A stretch of 64,000 nucleotides of DNA from contig NC_089984.1 of assembly GCF_036417845.1 (NCBI RefSeq), forward strand, positions 2,418,001 through 2,482,000, in the 5' to 3' direction. The translations under genes were made by a program, and so were the position numbers. Shown one piece after another: positions 1-13,475 of this stretch. The notes below the pieces were generated by a model that saw only the letters and a program-made list of their open reading frames with translations, made no database searches and was not told the origin of the DNA. Each line of letters opens with the position of its first letter. Position 1 is the first letter of the stretch. This DNA comes from Apteryx mantelli. Lineage: Eukaryota > Chordata > Aves > Apterygiformes > Apterygidae.

Positions 1-2255
1 CTGCCTCGCTTCGCTTCCAGGCGAGAAAGCAAACCGCGGTGCAGCTCCGCCACCTGCTGCACAAGCAAATTGCTGCGTCTCCTCGCTGCCTCGCCGAAGA
101 ACGAGCCACTGGGCATGTTGGCTGTCTCACAAACAAGCAGGCTGCTGCGTCTCTTCGCTGCCTCGCAAAAGAGCACAGCACTGCGTCTCTTGGCCCACTC
201 ACAAAAAAGCAAAGCACGGCCGCTCTTGCCTGCCTCACAAACAAGCAAAGCGCTCCATCTCTTCGCTGCCTCGCAAACCAAGGAAGCGATGCGACCCTTT
301 GCCGCCTGCAAAAGCACTGCGTGCCTGCGCCGCCTCGCCGCCTAGCAAAGCGCCCTGTCCCTTCGCCGCCTCCCAAATCGCTTCATGCCTTCGCCGCCTA
401 GCAAAGCGTTGCCTGCCTTCGCCGCCTAGCAAAGCTCCGCGTCCTGTCGCCGCCAAGCAAAGCGCCGTCTTCCTCCGGCGCCTAGCAAAGAACTGCCTGC
501 CTTCGACGCCTAGCAAAGCGCCGCCTTCGGTCGGCGCCTCGCCACCTAGCACACCGCTGCGTCCCTTTTCGCCCTCGCCGCCTCTCCAATCGCTTCGTCC
601 CCTCGCGCCTCGCCGCCTACCAAAGCGCTGCGCCCCTCCCACCCCCCCCCTCACCGCCTGGCGCACCGCTGCGTGCCTTCGCCGCCTGGCAAAGCACTGC
701 GTGCCTTCGCCGCCTCGCTGCTTAGCAAACTCCGTAGAAGCGCCGAAGGGACACAGCGCTTCTCTAGGCGGCGAAGGCACGTGGCGCTTTGCTAAGGCAC
801 GAGGCAGCGAAGCCACGAAGCGATTTGCTAGTCGTCGACGGCATAGGGCGCTTTGCTCGGCGGCGAGGCGGCGAAGGCACGCAGTGCTTTGCCAGGCGGC
901 GAAGGAACAAGGCGCTTTGCTAGGCGCTGATTGGCTTCCTCGCAGAAGAACTAACCACTGTGCACGTTGGCTGTCTCACAAAGAAGCACACCGCTGCGTC
1001 CGTTCGCTGCCTCGCCAGCTAGCAAAGTGCTGCCTCGCTTCGCTTCCAGGCGAGAAAGCAAACCGCGGTGCAGCTCCGCCACCTGCTGCACAAGCAAATT
1101 GCTGCGTCTCCTCGCTGCCTCGCCGAAGAACGAGCCACTGGGCATGTTGGCTGTCTCACAAACAAGCAGGCGGCTGCGTCTCTTCGCTGCCTCGCAAAAG
1201 AGCACAGCACTGCGTCTCTTGGCCCACTCACAAAAAAGCAAAGCACGGCCGCTCTTGCCTGCCTCACAAACAAGCAAAGCGCTCCATCTCTTCGCTGCCT
1301 CGCAAACCAAGGAAGCGATGCGACCCTTTGCCGCCTGCAAAAGCACTGCGTCCCTGCGCCGCCTCGCCGCCTAGCAAAGCGCCCTGTCCCTTAGGCCTCC
1401 CAAATCGCTTCATGCCTTCGCCGCCTAGCAAAGCGCCCTGTCCCTTCGCCGCCTCCCAAATCGCTTCATGCCTTCGCCGCCTAGCAAAGCGTTGCCTGCC
1501 TTCGCCGCCTAGCAAAGCTCCGCGTCCTGTCGCCGCCAAGCAAAGCGCCGTCTTCCTCCGGCGCCTAGCAAAGAACTGCCTGCCTTCGACGCCTAGCAAA
1601 GCGCCGCCTTCGGTCGGCGCCTCGCCACCTAGCACACCGCTGCGTCCCTTTTCGCCCTCGCCGCCTCTCCAATCGCTTCGTCCCCTCGCGCCTCGCCGCC
1701 TACCAAAGCGCTGCGCCCCTCCCACCCCCCCCCCCTCGCCGCCTGGCGCACCGCTGCGTGCCTTCGCCGCCTGGCAAAGCACTGCGTGCCTTCGCCGCCT
1801 CGCTGCTTAGCAAACGCCGTAGAAGCGCCGAAGGGACACAGCGCTTCTCTAGGCGGCGAAGGCACGTGGCGCTTTGCTAAGGCACGAGGCAGCGAAGCCA
1901 CGAAGCGATTTGCTAGTCGTCGACGGCATACGGCGCTTTGCTCGGCGGCGAAGGCACGCAGCGCTTTGCTAGGCGGCGAAGGGACGCGTTGCTTTCCTTG
2001 GCGGCGAGGCGGCGAAGGCACGCGTTGCTTTGCCAGGCGGCGAAGGAACACGGCGCTTTGCTAGGCGGCGAAGGGACACGGCGCTTTGCTCGGCGGCGAA
2101 GAGATGCAGCGCTTTGACAGGCGGCGAGGCGGCGAAGGGGCGCAGCGGTGTGCGAGGGGGAGAAGGCACGCAGTGCTTTGCCAGGCGGCGAAGGAACAAG
2201 GCGCTTTGCTAGGCGCTGATTGGCTACCTCGCAGAAGAACTAACCACTGTGCACG
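1..2255 (+). repeat. Irregular satellite block, copy A
   Basis: This block holds a shortened monomer ending at 966 (1,029 bp by comparison with its copy) and a long 1,289-bp monomer (967-2,255). Diagnostic features are a spacer reading ggcttcctcgc instead of ggctacctcgc near 935, caaactccgtag near 725, and a duplicated segment beginning tcccttaggcctcccaaa near 1,388. All recur in the block at 13,476-15,730 with a constant offset of 13,475 bp, so the two are copies of one two-monomer segment. Confidence 0.85.
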
Positions 2256-5200
2256 TTGGCTGTCTCACAAAGAAGCACACCGCTGCGTCCGTTCGCTGCC
2301 TCGCCAGCTAGCAAAGTGCTGCCTCGCTTCGCTTGCAGGCGAGAAAGCAAACCGCGGTGCAGCTCCGCCACCTGCTGCACAAGCAAATTGCTGCGTCTCC
2401 TCGCTGCCTCGCCGAAGAACGAGCCACTGGGCATGTTGGCTGTCTCACAAACAAGCAGGCTGCTGCGTCTCTTCGCTGCCTCGCAAAAGAGCACAGCACT
2501 GCGTCTCTTGGCCCACTCACAAAAAAGCAAAGCACGGCCGCTCTTGCCTGCCTCACAAACAAGCAAAGCGCTCCATCTCTTCGCTGCCTCGCAAACCAAG
2601 GAAGCGATGCGACCCTTTGCCGCCTGCAAAAGCACTGCGTCCCTGCGCCGCCTCGCCGCCTAGCAAAGCGCCCTGTCCCTTCGCCGCCTCCCAAATCGCT
2701 TCATGCCTTCGCCGCCTAGCAAAGCGTTGCCTGCCTTCGCCGCCTAGCAAAGCTCCGCGTCCTGTCGCCGCCAAGCAAAGCGCCGTCTTCCTCCGGCGCC
2801 TAGCAAAGAACTGCCTGCCTTCGACGCCTAGCAAAGCGCCGCCTTCGGTCGGCGCCTCGCCACCTAGCACACCGCTGCGTCCCTTTTCGCCCTCGCCGCC
2901 TCTCCAATCGCTTCGTCCCCTCGCGCCTCGCCGCCTACCAAAGCGCTGCGCCCCTCCCACCCCCCTCGCCGCCTGGCGCACCGCTGCGTGCCTTCGCCGC
3001 CTGGCAAAGCACTGCGTGCCTTCGCCGCCTCGCTGCTTAGCAAACGCCGTAGAAGCGCCGAAGGGACACAGCGCTTCTCTAGGCGGCGAAGGCACGTGGC
3101 GCTTTGCTAAGGCGCGAGGCAGCGAAGCCACGAAGCGATTTGCTAGTCGTCGACGGCATAGGGCGCTTTGCTAGGCGGCGAAGGGACGCGTTGCTTTCCT
3201 TGGCGGCGAGGCGGCGAAGGCACGCGTTGCTTTGCCAGGCGGCGAAGGAACACGGCGCTTTGCTAGGCGGCGAAGGGACACGGCGCTTTGCTCGGCGGCG
3301 AAGAGATGCAGCGCTTTGACAGGCGGCGAGGCGGCGAAGGGGCGCAGCGGTGTGCGAGGGGGAGAAGGCACGCAGTGCTTTGCCAGGCGGCGAAGGAACA
3401 AGGCGCTTTGCTAGGCGCTGATTGGCTACCTCGCAGAAGAACTAACCACTGTGCACGTTGGCTGTCTCACAAAGAAGCACACCGCTGCGTCCGTTCGCTG
3501 CCTCGCCAGCTAGCAAAGTGCTGCCTCGCTTCGCTTCCAGGCGAGAAAGCAAACCGCGGTGCAGCTCCGCCACCTGCTGCACAAGCAAATTGCTGCGTCT
3601 CCTCGCTGCCTCGCCGAAGAACGAGCCACTGGGCATGTTGGCTGTCTCACAAACAAGCAGGCTGCTGCGTCTCTTCGCTGCCTCGCAAAAGAGCACAGCA
3701 CTGCGTCTCTTGGCCCACTCACAAAAAAGCAAAGCACGGCCGCTCTTGCCTGCCTCACAAACAAGCAAAGCGCTCCATCTCTTCGCTGCCTCGCAAACCG
3801 AGGAAGCGATGCGACCCTTTGCCGCCTGCAAAAGCACTGCGTGCCTGCGCCGCCTCGCCGCCTAGCAAAGCGCCCTGTCCCTTCGCCGCCTCCCAAATCG
3901 CTTCATGCCTTCGCCGCCTAGCAAAGCGTTGCCTGCCTTCGCCGCCTAGCAAAGCTCCGCGTCCTGTCGCCGCCAAGCAAAGCGCCGTCTTCCTCCGGCG
4001 CCTAGCAAAGAACTGCCTGCCTTCGACGCCTAGCAAAGCGCCGCCTTCGGTCGGCGCCTCGCCACCTAGCACACCGCTGCGTCCCTTTTCGCCCTCGCCG
4101 CCTCTCCAATCGCTTCGTCCCCTCGCGCCTCGCCGCCTACCAAAGCGCTGCGCCCCTCCCCCCCCCCCCGCCGCCTGGCGCACCGCTGCGTGCCTTCGCC
4201 GCCTGGCAAAGCACTGCGTGCCTTCGCCGCCTCGCTGCTTAGCAAACGCCGTAGAAGCGCCGAAGGGACACAGCGCTTCTCTAGGCGGCGAAGGCACGTG
4301 GCGCTTTGCTAAGGCACGAGGCAGCGAAGCCACGAAGCGATTTGCTAGTCGTCGACGGCATAGGGCGCTTTGCTCGGCGGCGAAGGCACGCAGCGCTTTG
4401 CTAGGCGGCGAAGGGACGCGTTGCTTTCCTTGGCGGCGAGGCGGCGAAGGCACGCGTTGCTTTGCCAGGCGGCGAAGGAACACGGCGCTTTGCTAGGCGG
4501 CGAGGCGGCGAAGAGATGCAGCGCTTTGACAGGCGGCGAGGCGGCGAAGGGGCGCAGCGGTGTGCGAGGGGGAGAAGGCACGCAGTGCTTTGCCAGGCGG
4601 CGAAGGAACAAGGCGCTTTGCTAGGCGCTGATTGGCTACCTCGCAGAAGAACTAACCACTGTGCACGTTGGCTGTCTCACAAAGAAGCACACCGCTGCGT
4701 CCGTTCGCTGCCTCGCCAGCTAGCAAAGTGCTGCCTCGCTTCGCTTGCAGGCGAGAAAGCAAACCGCGGTGCAGCTCCGCCACCTGCTGCACAAGCAAAT
4801 TGCTGCGTCTCCTCGCTGCCTCGCCGAAGAACGAGCCACTGGGCATGTTGGCTGTCTCACAAACAAGCAGGCTGCTGCGTCTCTTCGCTGCCTCGCAAAA
4901 GAGCACAGCACTGCGTCTCTTGGCCCACTCACAAAAAAGCAAAGCACGGCCGCTCTTGCCTGCCTCACAAACAAGCAAAGCGCTCCATCTCTTCGCTGCC
5001 TCGCAAACCGAGGAAGCGATGCGACCCTTTGCCGCCTGCAAAAGCACTGCGTGCCTGCGCCGCCTCGCCGCCTAGCAAAGCGCCCTGTCCCTTCGCCGCC
5101 TCCCAAATCGCTTCATGCCTTCGCCGCCTAGCAAAGCGTTGCCTGCCTTCGCCGCCTAGCAAAGCTCCGCGTCCTGTCGCCGCCAAGCAAAGCGCCGTCT

Positions 5201-8200
5201 TCCTCCGGCGCCTAGCAAAGAACTGCCTGCCTTCGACGCCTAGCAAAGCGCCGCCTTCGGTCGGCGCCTCGCCACCTAGCACACCGCTGCGTCCCTTTTC
5301 GCCCTCGCCGCCTCTCCAATCGCTTCGTCCCCTCGCGACTCGCCGCCTACCAAAGCGCTGCGCCCCTCCCACCCCCCCCCCCCCTCGCCGCCTGGCGCAC
5401 CGCTGCGTGCCTTCGCCGCCTGGCAAAGCACTGCGTGCCTTCGCCGCCTCGCTGCTTAGCAAACGCCGTAGAAGCGCCGAAGGGACACAGCGCTTCTCTA
5501 GGCGGCGAAGGCACGTGGCGCTTTGCTAAGGCACGAGGCAGCGAAGCCACGAAGCGATTTGCTAGTCGTCGACGGCATACGGCGCTTTGCTCGGCGGCGA
5601 AGGCACGCAGCGCTTTGCTAGGCGGCGAAGGGACGCGTTGCTTTCCTTGGCGGCGAGGCGGCGAAGGCACGCGTTGCTTTGCCAGGCGGCGAAGGAACAC
5701 GGCGCTTTGCTAGGCGGCGAAGGGACACGGCGCTTTGCTCGGCGGCGAAGAGATGCAGCGCTTTGACAGGCGGCGAGGCGGCGAAGGGGCGCAGCGGTGT
5801 GCGAGGGGGAGAAGGCACGCAGTGCTTTGCCAGGCGGCGAAGGAACAAGGCGCTTTGCTAGGCGCTGATTGGCTACCTCGCAGAAGAACTAACCACTGTG
5901 CACGTTGGCTGTCTCACAAAGAAGCACACCGCTGCGTCCGTTCGCTGCCTCGCCAGCTAGCAAAGTGCTGCCTCGCTTCGCTTCCAGGCGAGAAAGCAAA
6001 CCGCGGTGCAGCTCCGCCACCTGCTGCACAAGCAAATTGCTGCGTCTCCTCGCTGCCTCGCCGAAGAACGAGCCACTGGGCATGTTGGCTGTCTCACAAA
6101 CAAGCAGGCTGCTGCGTCTCTTCGCTGCCTCGCAAAAGAGCACAGCACTGCGTCTCTTGGCCCACTCACAAAAAAGCAAAGCACGGCCGCTCTTGCCTGC
6201 CTCACAAACAAGCAAAGCGCTCCATCTCTTCGCTGCCTCGCAAACCAAGGAAGCGATGCGACCCTTTGCCGCCTGCAAAAGCACTGCGTGCCTGCGCCGC
6301 CTCGCCGCCTAGCAAAGCGCCCTGTCCCTTCGCCGCCTCCCAAATCGCTTCATGCCTTCGCCGCCTAGCAAAGCGTTGCCTGCCTTCGCCGCCTAGCAAA
6401 GCTCCGCGTCCTGTCGCCGCCAAGCAAAGCGCCGTCTTCCTCCGGCGCCTAGCAAAGAACTGCCTGCCTTCGACGCCTAGCAAAGCGCCGCCTTCGGTCG
6501 GCGCCTCGCCACCTAGCACACCGCTGCGTCCCTTTTCGCCCTCGCCGCCTCTCCAATCGCTTCGTCCCCTCGCGCCTCGCCGCCTACCAAAGCGCTGCGC
6601 CCCTCCCCCCCCCCTCGCCGCCTGGCGCACCGCTGCGTGCCTTCGCCGCCTGGCAAAGCACTGCGTGCCTTCGCCGCCTCGCTGCTTAGCAAACGCCGTA
6701 GAAGCGCCGAAGGGACACAGCGCTTCTCTAGGCGGCGAAGGCACGTGGCGCTTTGCTAAGGCGCGAGGCAGCGAAGCCACGAAGCGATTTGCTAGTCGTC
6801 GACGGCATAGGGCGCTTTGCTCGGCGGCGAAGGCACGCAGCGCTTTGCTAGGCGGCGAAGGGACGCGTTGCTTTCCTTGGCGGCGAGGCGGCGAAGGCAC
6901 GCGTTGCTTTGCCAGGCGGCGAAGGAACACGGCGCTTTGCTAGGCGGCGAAGGGACACGGAGCTTTGCTAGGCGGCGAAGGGACACGGCGCTTTGCTCGG
7001 CGGCGAGGCGGCGAAGAGATGCAGCGCTTTGACAGGCGGCGAGGCGGCGAAGGGGCGCAGCGGTGTGCGAGGGGGAGAAGGCACGCAGTGCTTTGCCAGG
7101 CGGCGAAGGAACAAGGCGCTTTGCTAGGCGCTGATTGGCTACCTCGCAGAAGAACTAACCACTGTGCACGTTGGCTGTCTCACAAAGAAGCACACCGCTG
7201 CGTCCGTTCGCTGCCTCGCCAGCTAGCAAAGTGCTGCCTCGCTTCGCTTGCAGGCGAGAAAGCAAACCGCGGTGCAGCTCCGCCACCTGCTGCACAAGCA
7301 AATTGCTGCGTCTCCTCGCTGCCTCGCCGAAGAACGAGCCACTGGGCATGTTGGCTGTCTCACAAACAAGCAGGCTGCTGCGTCTCTTCGCTGCCTCGCA
7401 AAAGAGCACAGCACTGCGTCTCTTGGCCCACTCACAAAAAAGCAAAGCACGGCCGCTCTTGCCTGCCTCACAAACAAGCAAAGCGCTCCATCTCTTCGCT
7501 GCCTCGCAAACCGAGGAAGCGATGCGACCCTTTGCCGCCTGCAAAAGCACTGCGTGCCTGCGCCGCCTCGCCGCCTAGCAAAGCGCCCTGTCCCTTCGCC
7601 GCCTCCCAAATCGCTTCATGCCTTCGCCGCCTAGCAAAGCGTTGCCTGCCTTCGCCGCCTAGCAAAGCTCCGCGTCCTGTCGCCGCCAAGCAAAGCGCCG
7701 TCTTCCTCCGGCGCCTAGCAAAGAACTGCCTGCCTTCGACGCCTAGCAAAGCGCCGCCTTCGGTCGGCGCCTCGCCACCTAGCACACCGCTGCGTCCCTT
7801 TTCGCCCTCGCCGCCTCTCCAATCGCTTCGTCCCCTCGCGCCTCGCCGCCTACCAAAGCGCTGCGCCCCTCCCACCCCCCCCCCTCGCCGCCTGGCGCAC
7901 CGCTGCGTGCCTTCGCCGCCTGGCAAAGCACTGCGTGCCTTCGCCGCCTCGCTGCTTAGCAAACGCCGTAGAAGCGCCGAAGGGACACAGCGCTTCTCTA
8001 GGCGGCGAAGGCACGTGGCGCTTTGCTAAGGCACGAGGCAGCGAAGCCACGAAGCGATTTGCTAGTCGTCGACGGCATACGGCGCTTTGCTCGGCGGCGA
8101 AGGCACGCAGCGCTTTGCTAGGCGGCGAAGGGACGCGTTGCTTTCCTTGGCGGCGAGGCGGCGAAGGCACGCGTTGCTTTGCCAGGCGGCGAAGGAACAC

Positions 8201-11200
8201 GGCGCTTTGCTAGGCGGCGAAGGGACACGGCGCTTTGCTCGGCGGCGAAGAGATGCAGCGCTTTGACAGGCGGCGAGGCGGCGAAGGGGCGCAGCGGTGT
8301 GCGAGGGGGAGAAGGCACGCAGTGCTTTGCCAGGCGGCGAAGGAACAAGGCGCTTTGCTAGGCGCTGATTGGCTACCTCGCAGAAGAACTAACCACTGTG
8401 CACGTTGGCTGTCTCACAAAGAAGCACACCGCTGCGTCCGTTCGCTGCCTCGCCAGCTAGCAAAGTGCTGCCTCGCTTCGCTTCCAGGCGAGAAAGCAAA
8501 CCGCGGTGCAGCTCCGCCACCTGCTGCACAAGCAAATTGCTGCGTCTCCTCGCTGCCTCGCCGAAGAACGAGCCACTGGGCATGTTGGCTGTCTCACAAA
8601 CAAGCAGGCTGCTGCGTCTCTTCGCTGCCTCGCAAAAGAGCACAGCACTGCGTCTCTTGGCCCACTCACAAAAAAGCAAAGCACGGCCGCTCTTGCCTGC
8701 CTCACAAACAAGCAAAGCGCTCCATCTCTTCGCTGCCTCGCAAACCGAGGAAGCGATGCGACCCTTTGCCGCCTGCAAAAGCACTGCGTGCCTGCGCCGC
8801 CTCGCCGCCTAGCAAAGCGCCCTGTCCCTTCGCCGCCTCCCAAATCGCTTCATGCCTTCGCCGCCTAGCAAAGCGTTGCCTGCCTTCGCCGCCTAGCAAA
8901 GCTCCGCGTCCTGTCGCCGCCAAGCAAAGCGCCGTCTTCCTCCGGCGCCTAGCAAAGAACTGCCTGCCTTCGACGCCTAGCAAAGCGCCGCCTTCGGTCG
9001 GCGCCTCGCCACCTAGCACACCGCTGCGTCCCTTTTCGCCCTCGCCGCCTCTCCAATCGCTTCGTCCCCTCGCGCCTCGCCGCCTACCAAAGCGCTGCGC
9101 CCCTCCCACCCCCCCCCCCCCCTCGCCGCCTGGCGCACCGCTGCGTGCCTTCGCCGCCTGGCAAAGCACTGCGTGCCTTCGCCGCCTCGCTGCTTAGCAA
9201 ACGCCGTAGAAGCGCCGAAGGGACACAGCGCTTCTCTAGGCGGCGAAGGCACGTGGCGCTTTGCTAAGGCACGAGGCAGCGAAGCCACGAAGCGATTTGC
9301 TAGTCGTCGACGGCATAGGGCGCTTTGCTCGGCGGCGAAGGCACGCAGCGCTTTGCTAGGCGGCGAAGGGACGCGTTGCTTTCCTTGGCGGCGAGGCGGC
9401 GAAGGCACGCGTTGCTTTGCCAGGCGGCGAAGGAACACGGCGCTTTGCTAGGCGGCGAAGGGACACGGCGCTTTGCTCGGCGGCGAAGAGATGCAGCGCT
9501 TTGACAGGCGGCGAGGCGGCGAAGGGGCGCAGCGGTGTGCGAGGGGGAGAAGGCACGCAGTGCTTTGCCAGGCGGCGAAGGAACAAGGCGCTTTGCTAGG
9601 CGCTGATTGGCTACCTCGCAGAAGAACTAACCACTGTGCACGTTGGCTGTCTCACAAAGAAGCACACCGCTGCGTCCGTTCGCTGCCTCGCCAGCTAGCA
9701 AAGTGCTGCCTCGCTTCGCTTCCAGGCGAGAAAGCAAACCGCGGTGCAGCTCCGCCACCTGCTGCACAAGCAAATTGCTGCGTCTCCTCGCTGCCTCGCC
9801 GAAGAACGAGCCACTGGGCATGTTGGCTGTCTCACAAACAAGCAGGCTGCTGCGTCTCTTCGCTGCCTCGCAAAAGAGCACAGCACTGCGTCTCTTGGCC
9901 CACTCACAAAAAAGCAAAGCACGGCCGCTCTTGCCTGCCTCACAAACAAGCAAAGCGCTCCATCTCTTCGCTGCCTCGCAAACCAAGGAAGCGATGCGAC
10001 CCTTTGCCGCCTGCAAAAGCACTGCGTGCCTGCGCCGCCTCGCCGCCTAGCAAAGCGCCCTGTCCCTTCGCCGCCTCCCAAATCGCTTCATGCCTTCGCC
10101 GCCTAGCCAAGCGTTGCCTGCCTTCGCCGCCTAGCAAAGCTCCGCGTCCTGTCGCCGCCAAGCAAAGCGCCGTCTTCCTCCGGCGCCTAGCAAAGAACTG
10201 CCTGCCTTCGACGCCTAGCAAAGCGCCGCCTTCGGTCGGCGCCTCGCCACCTAGCACACCGCTGCGTCCCTTTTCGCCCTCGCCGCCTCTCCAATCGCTT
10301 CGTCCCCTCGCGCCTCGCCGCCTACCAAAGCGCTGCGCCCCTCCCCCCCCCCTCGCCGCCTGGCGCACCGCTGCGTGCCTTCGCCGCCTGGCAAAGCACT
10401 GCGTGCCTTCGCCGCCTCGCTGCTTAGCAAACGCCGTAGAAGCGCCGAAGGGACACAGCGCTTCTCTAGGCGGCGAAGGCACGTGGCGCTTTGCTAAGGC
10501 GCGAGGCAGCGAAGCCACGAAGCGATTTGCTAGTCGTCGACGGCATAGGGCGCTTTGCTCGGCGGCGAAGGCACGCAGCGCTTTGCTAGGCGGCGAAGGG
10601 ACGCGTTGCTTTCCTTGGCGGCGAGGCGGCGAAGGCACGCGTTGCTTTGCCAGGCGGCGAAGGAACACGGCGCTTTGCTAGGCGGCGAAGGGACACGGAG
10701 CTTTGCTAGGCGGCGAAGGGACACGGCGCTTTGCTCGGCGGCGAGGCGGCGAAGAGATGCAGCGCTTTGACAGGCGGCGAGGCGGCGAAGGGGCGCAGCG
10801 GTGTGCGAGGGGGAGAAGGCACGCAGTGCTTTGCCAGGCGGCGAAGGAACAAGGCGCTTTGCTAGGCGCTGATTGGCTACCTCGCAGAAGAACTAACCAC
10901 TGTGCACGTTGGCTGTCTCACAAAGAAGCACACCGCTGCGTCCGTTCGCTGCCTCGCCAGCTAGCAAAGTGCTGCCTCGCTTCGCTTCCAGGCGAGAAAG
11001 CAAACCGCGGTGCAGCTCCGCCACCTGCTGCACAAGCAAATTGCTGCGTCTCCTCGCTGCCTCGCCGAAGAACGAGCCACTGGGCATGTTGGCTGTCTCA
11101 CAAACAAGCAGGCTGCTGCGTCTCTTCGCTGCCTCGCAAAAGAGCACAGCACTGCGTCTCTTGGCCCACTCACAAAAAAGCAAAGCACGGCCGCTCTTGC

Positions 11201-13475
11201 CTGCCTCACAAACAAGCAAAGCGCTCCATCTCTTCGCTGCCTCGCAAACCAAGGAAGCGATGCGACCCTTTGCCGCCTGCAAAAGCACTGCGTGCCTGCG
11301 CCGCCTCGCCGCCTAGCAAAGCGCCCTGTCCCTTCGCCGCCTCCCAAATCGCTTCATGCCTTCGCCGCCTAGCAAAGCGTTGCCTGCCTTCGCCGCCTAG
11401 CAAAGCTCCGCGTCCTGTCGCCGCCAAGCAAAGCGCCGTCTTCCTCCGGCGCCTAGCAAAGAACTGCCTGCCTTCGACGCCTAGCAAAGCGCCGCCTTCG
11501 GTCGGCGCCTCGCCACCTAGCACACCGCTGCGTCCCTTTTCGCCCTCGCCGCCTCTCCAATCGCTTCGTCCCCTCGCGCCTCGCCGCCTACCAAAGCGCT
11601 GCGCCCCTCCCCCACCCCTCGCCGCCTGGCGCACCGCTGCGTGCCTTCGCCGCCTGGCAAAGCACTGCGTGCCTTCGCCGCCTCGCTGCTTAGCAAACGC
11701 CGTAGAAGCGCCGAAGGGACACAGCGCTTCTCTAGGCGGCGAAGGCACGTGGCGCTTTGCTAAGGCGCGAGGCAGCGAAGCCACGAAGCGATTTGCTAGT
11801 CGTCGACGGCATACGGCGCTTTGCTCGGCGGCGAAGGCACGCAGCGCTTTGCTAGGCGGCGAAGGGACGCGTTGCTTTCCTTGGCGGCGAGGCGGCGAAG
11901 GCACGCGTTGCTTTGCCAGGCGGCGAAGGAACACGGCGCTTTGCTAGGCGGCGAAGGGACACGGAGCTTTGCTAGGCGGCGAGGCGGCGAAGAGATGCAG
12001 CGCTTTGACAGGCGGCGAGGCGGCGAAGGGGCGCAGCGGTGTGCGAGGGGGAGAAGGCACGCAGTGCTTTGCCAGGCGGCGAAGGAACAAGGCGCTTTGC
12101 TAGGCGCTGATTGGCTACCTCGCAGAAGAACTAACCACTGTGCACGTTGGCTGTCTCACAAAGAAGCACACCGCTGCGTCCGTTCGCTGCCTCGCCAGCT
12201 AGCAAAGTGCTGCCTCGCTTCGCTTGCAGGCGAGAAAGCAAACCGCGGTGCAGCTCCGCCACCTGCTGCACAAGCAAATTGCTGCGTCTCCTCGCTGCCT
12301 CGCCGAAGAACGAGCCACTGGGCATGTTGGCTGTCTCACAAACAAGCAGGCTGCTGCGTCTCTTCGCTGCCTCGCAAAAGAGCACAGCACTGCGTCTCTT
12401 GGCCCACTCACAAAAAAGCAAAGCACGGCCGCTCTTGCCTGCCTCACAAACAAGCAAAGCGCTCCATCTCTTCGCTGCCTCGCAAACCAAGGAAGCGATG
12501 CGACCCTTTGCCGCCTGCAAAAGCACTGCGTGCCTGCGCCGCCTCGCCGCCTAGCAAAGCGCCCTGTCCCTTCGCCGCCTCCCAAATCGCTTCATGCCTT
12601 CGCCGCCTAGCAAAGCGTTGCCTGCCTTCGCCGCCTAGCAAAGCTCCGCGTCCTGTCGCCGCCAAGCAAAGCGCCGTCTTCCTCCGGCGCCTAGCAAAGA
12701 ACTGCCTGCCTTCGACGCCTAGCAAAGCGCCGCCTTCGGTCGGCGCCTCGCCACCTAGCACACCGCTGCGTCCCTTTTCGCCCTCGCCGCCTCTCCAATC
12801 GCTTCGTCCCCTCGCGCCTCGCCGCCTACCAAAGCGCTGCGCCCCTCCCCCCCCCCTCGCCGCCTGGCGCACCGCTGCGTGCCTTCGCCGCCTGGCAAAG
12901 CACTGCGTGCCTTCGCCGCCTCGCTGCTTAGCAAACGCCGTAGAAGCGCCGAAGGGACACAGCGCTTCTCTAGGCGGCGAAGGCACGTGGCGCTTTGCTA
13001 AGGCGCGAGGCAGCGAAGCCACGAAGCGATTTGCTAGTCGTCGACGGCATACGGCGCTTTGCTCGGCGGCGAAGGCACGCAGCGCTTTGCTAGGCGGCGA
13101 AGGGACGCGTTGCTTTCCTTGGCGGCGAGGCGGCGAAGGCACGCGTTGCTTTGCCAGGCGGCGAAGGAACACGGCGCTTTGCTAGGCGGCGAAGGGACAC
13201 GGAGCTTTGCTAGGCGGCGAAGGGACACGGCGCTTTGCTCGGCGGCGAGGCGGCGAAGAGATGCAGCGCTTTGACAGGCGGCGAGGCGGCGAAGGGGCGC
13301 AGCGGTGTGCGAGGGGGAGAAGGCACGCAGTGCTTTGCCAGGCGGCGAAGGAACAAGGCGCTTTGCTAGGCGCTGATTGGCTACCTCGCAGAAGAACTAA
13401 CCACTGTGCACGTTGGCTGTCTCACAAAGAAGCACACCGCTGCGTCCGTTCGCTGCCTCGCCAGCTAGCAAAGTG

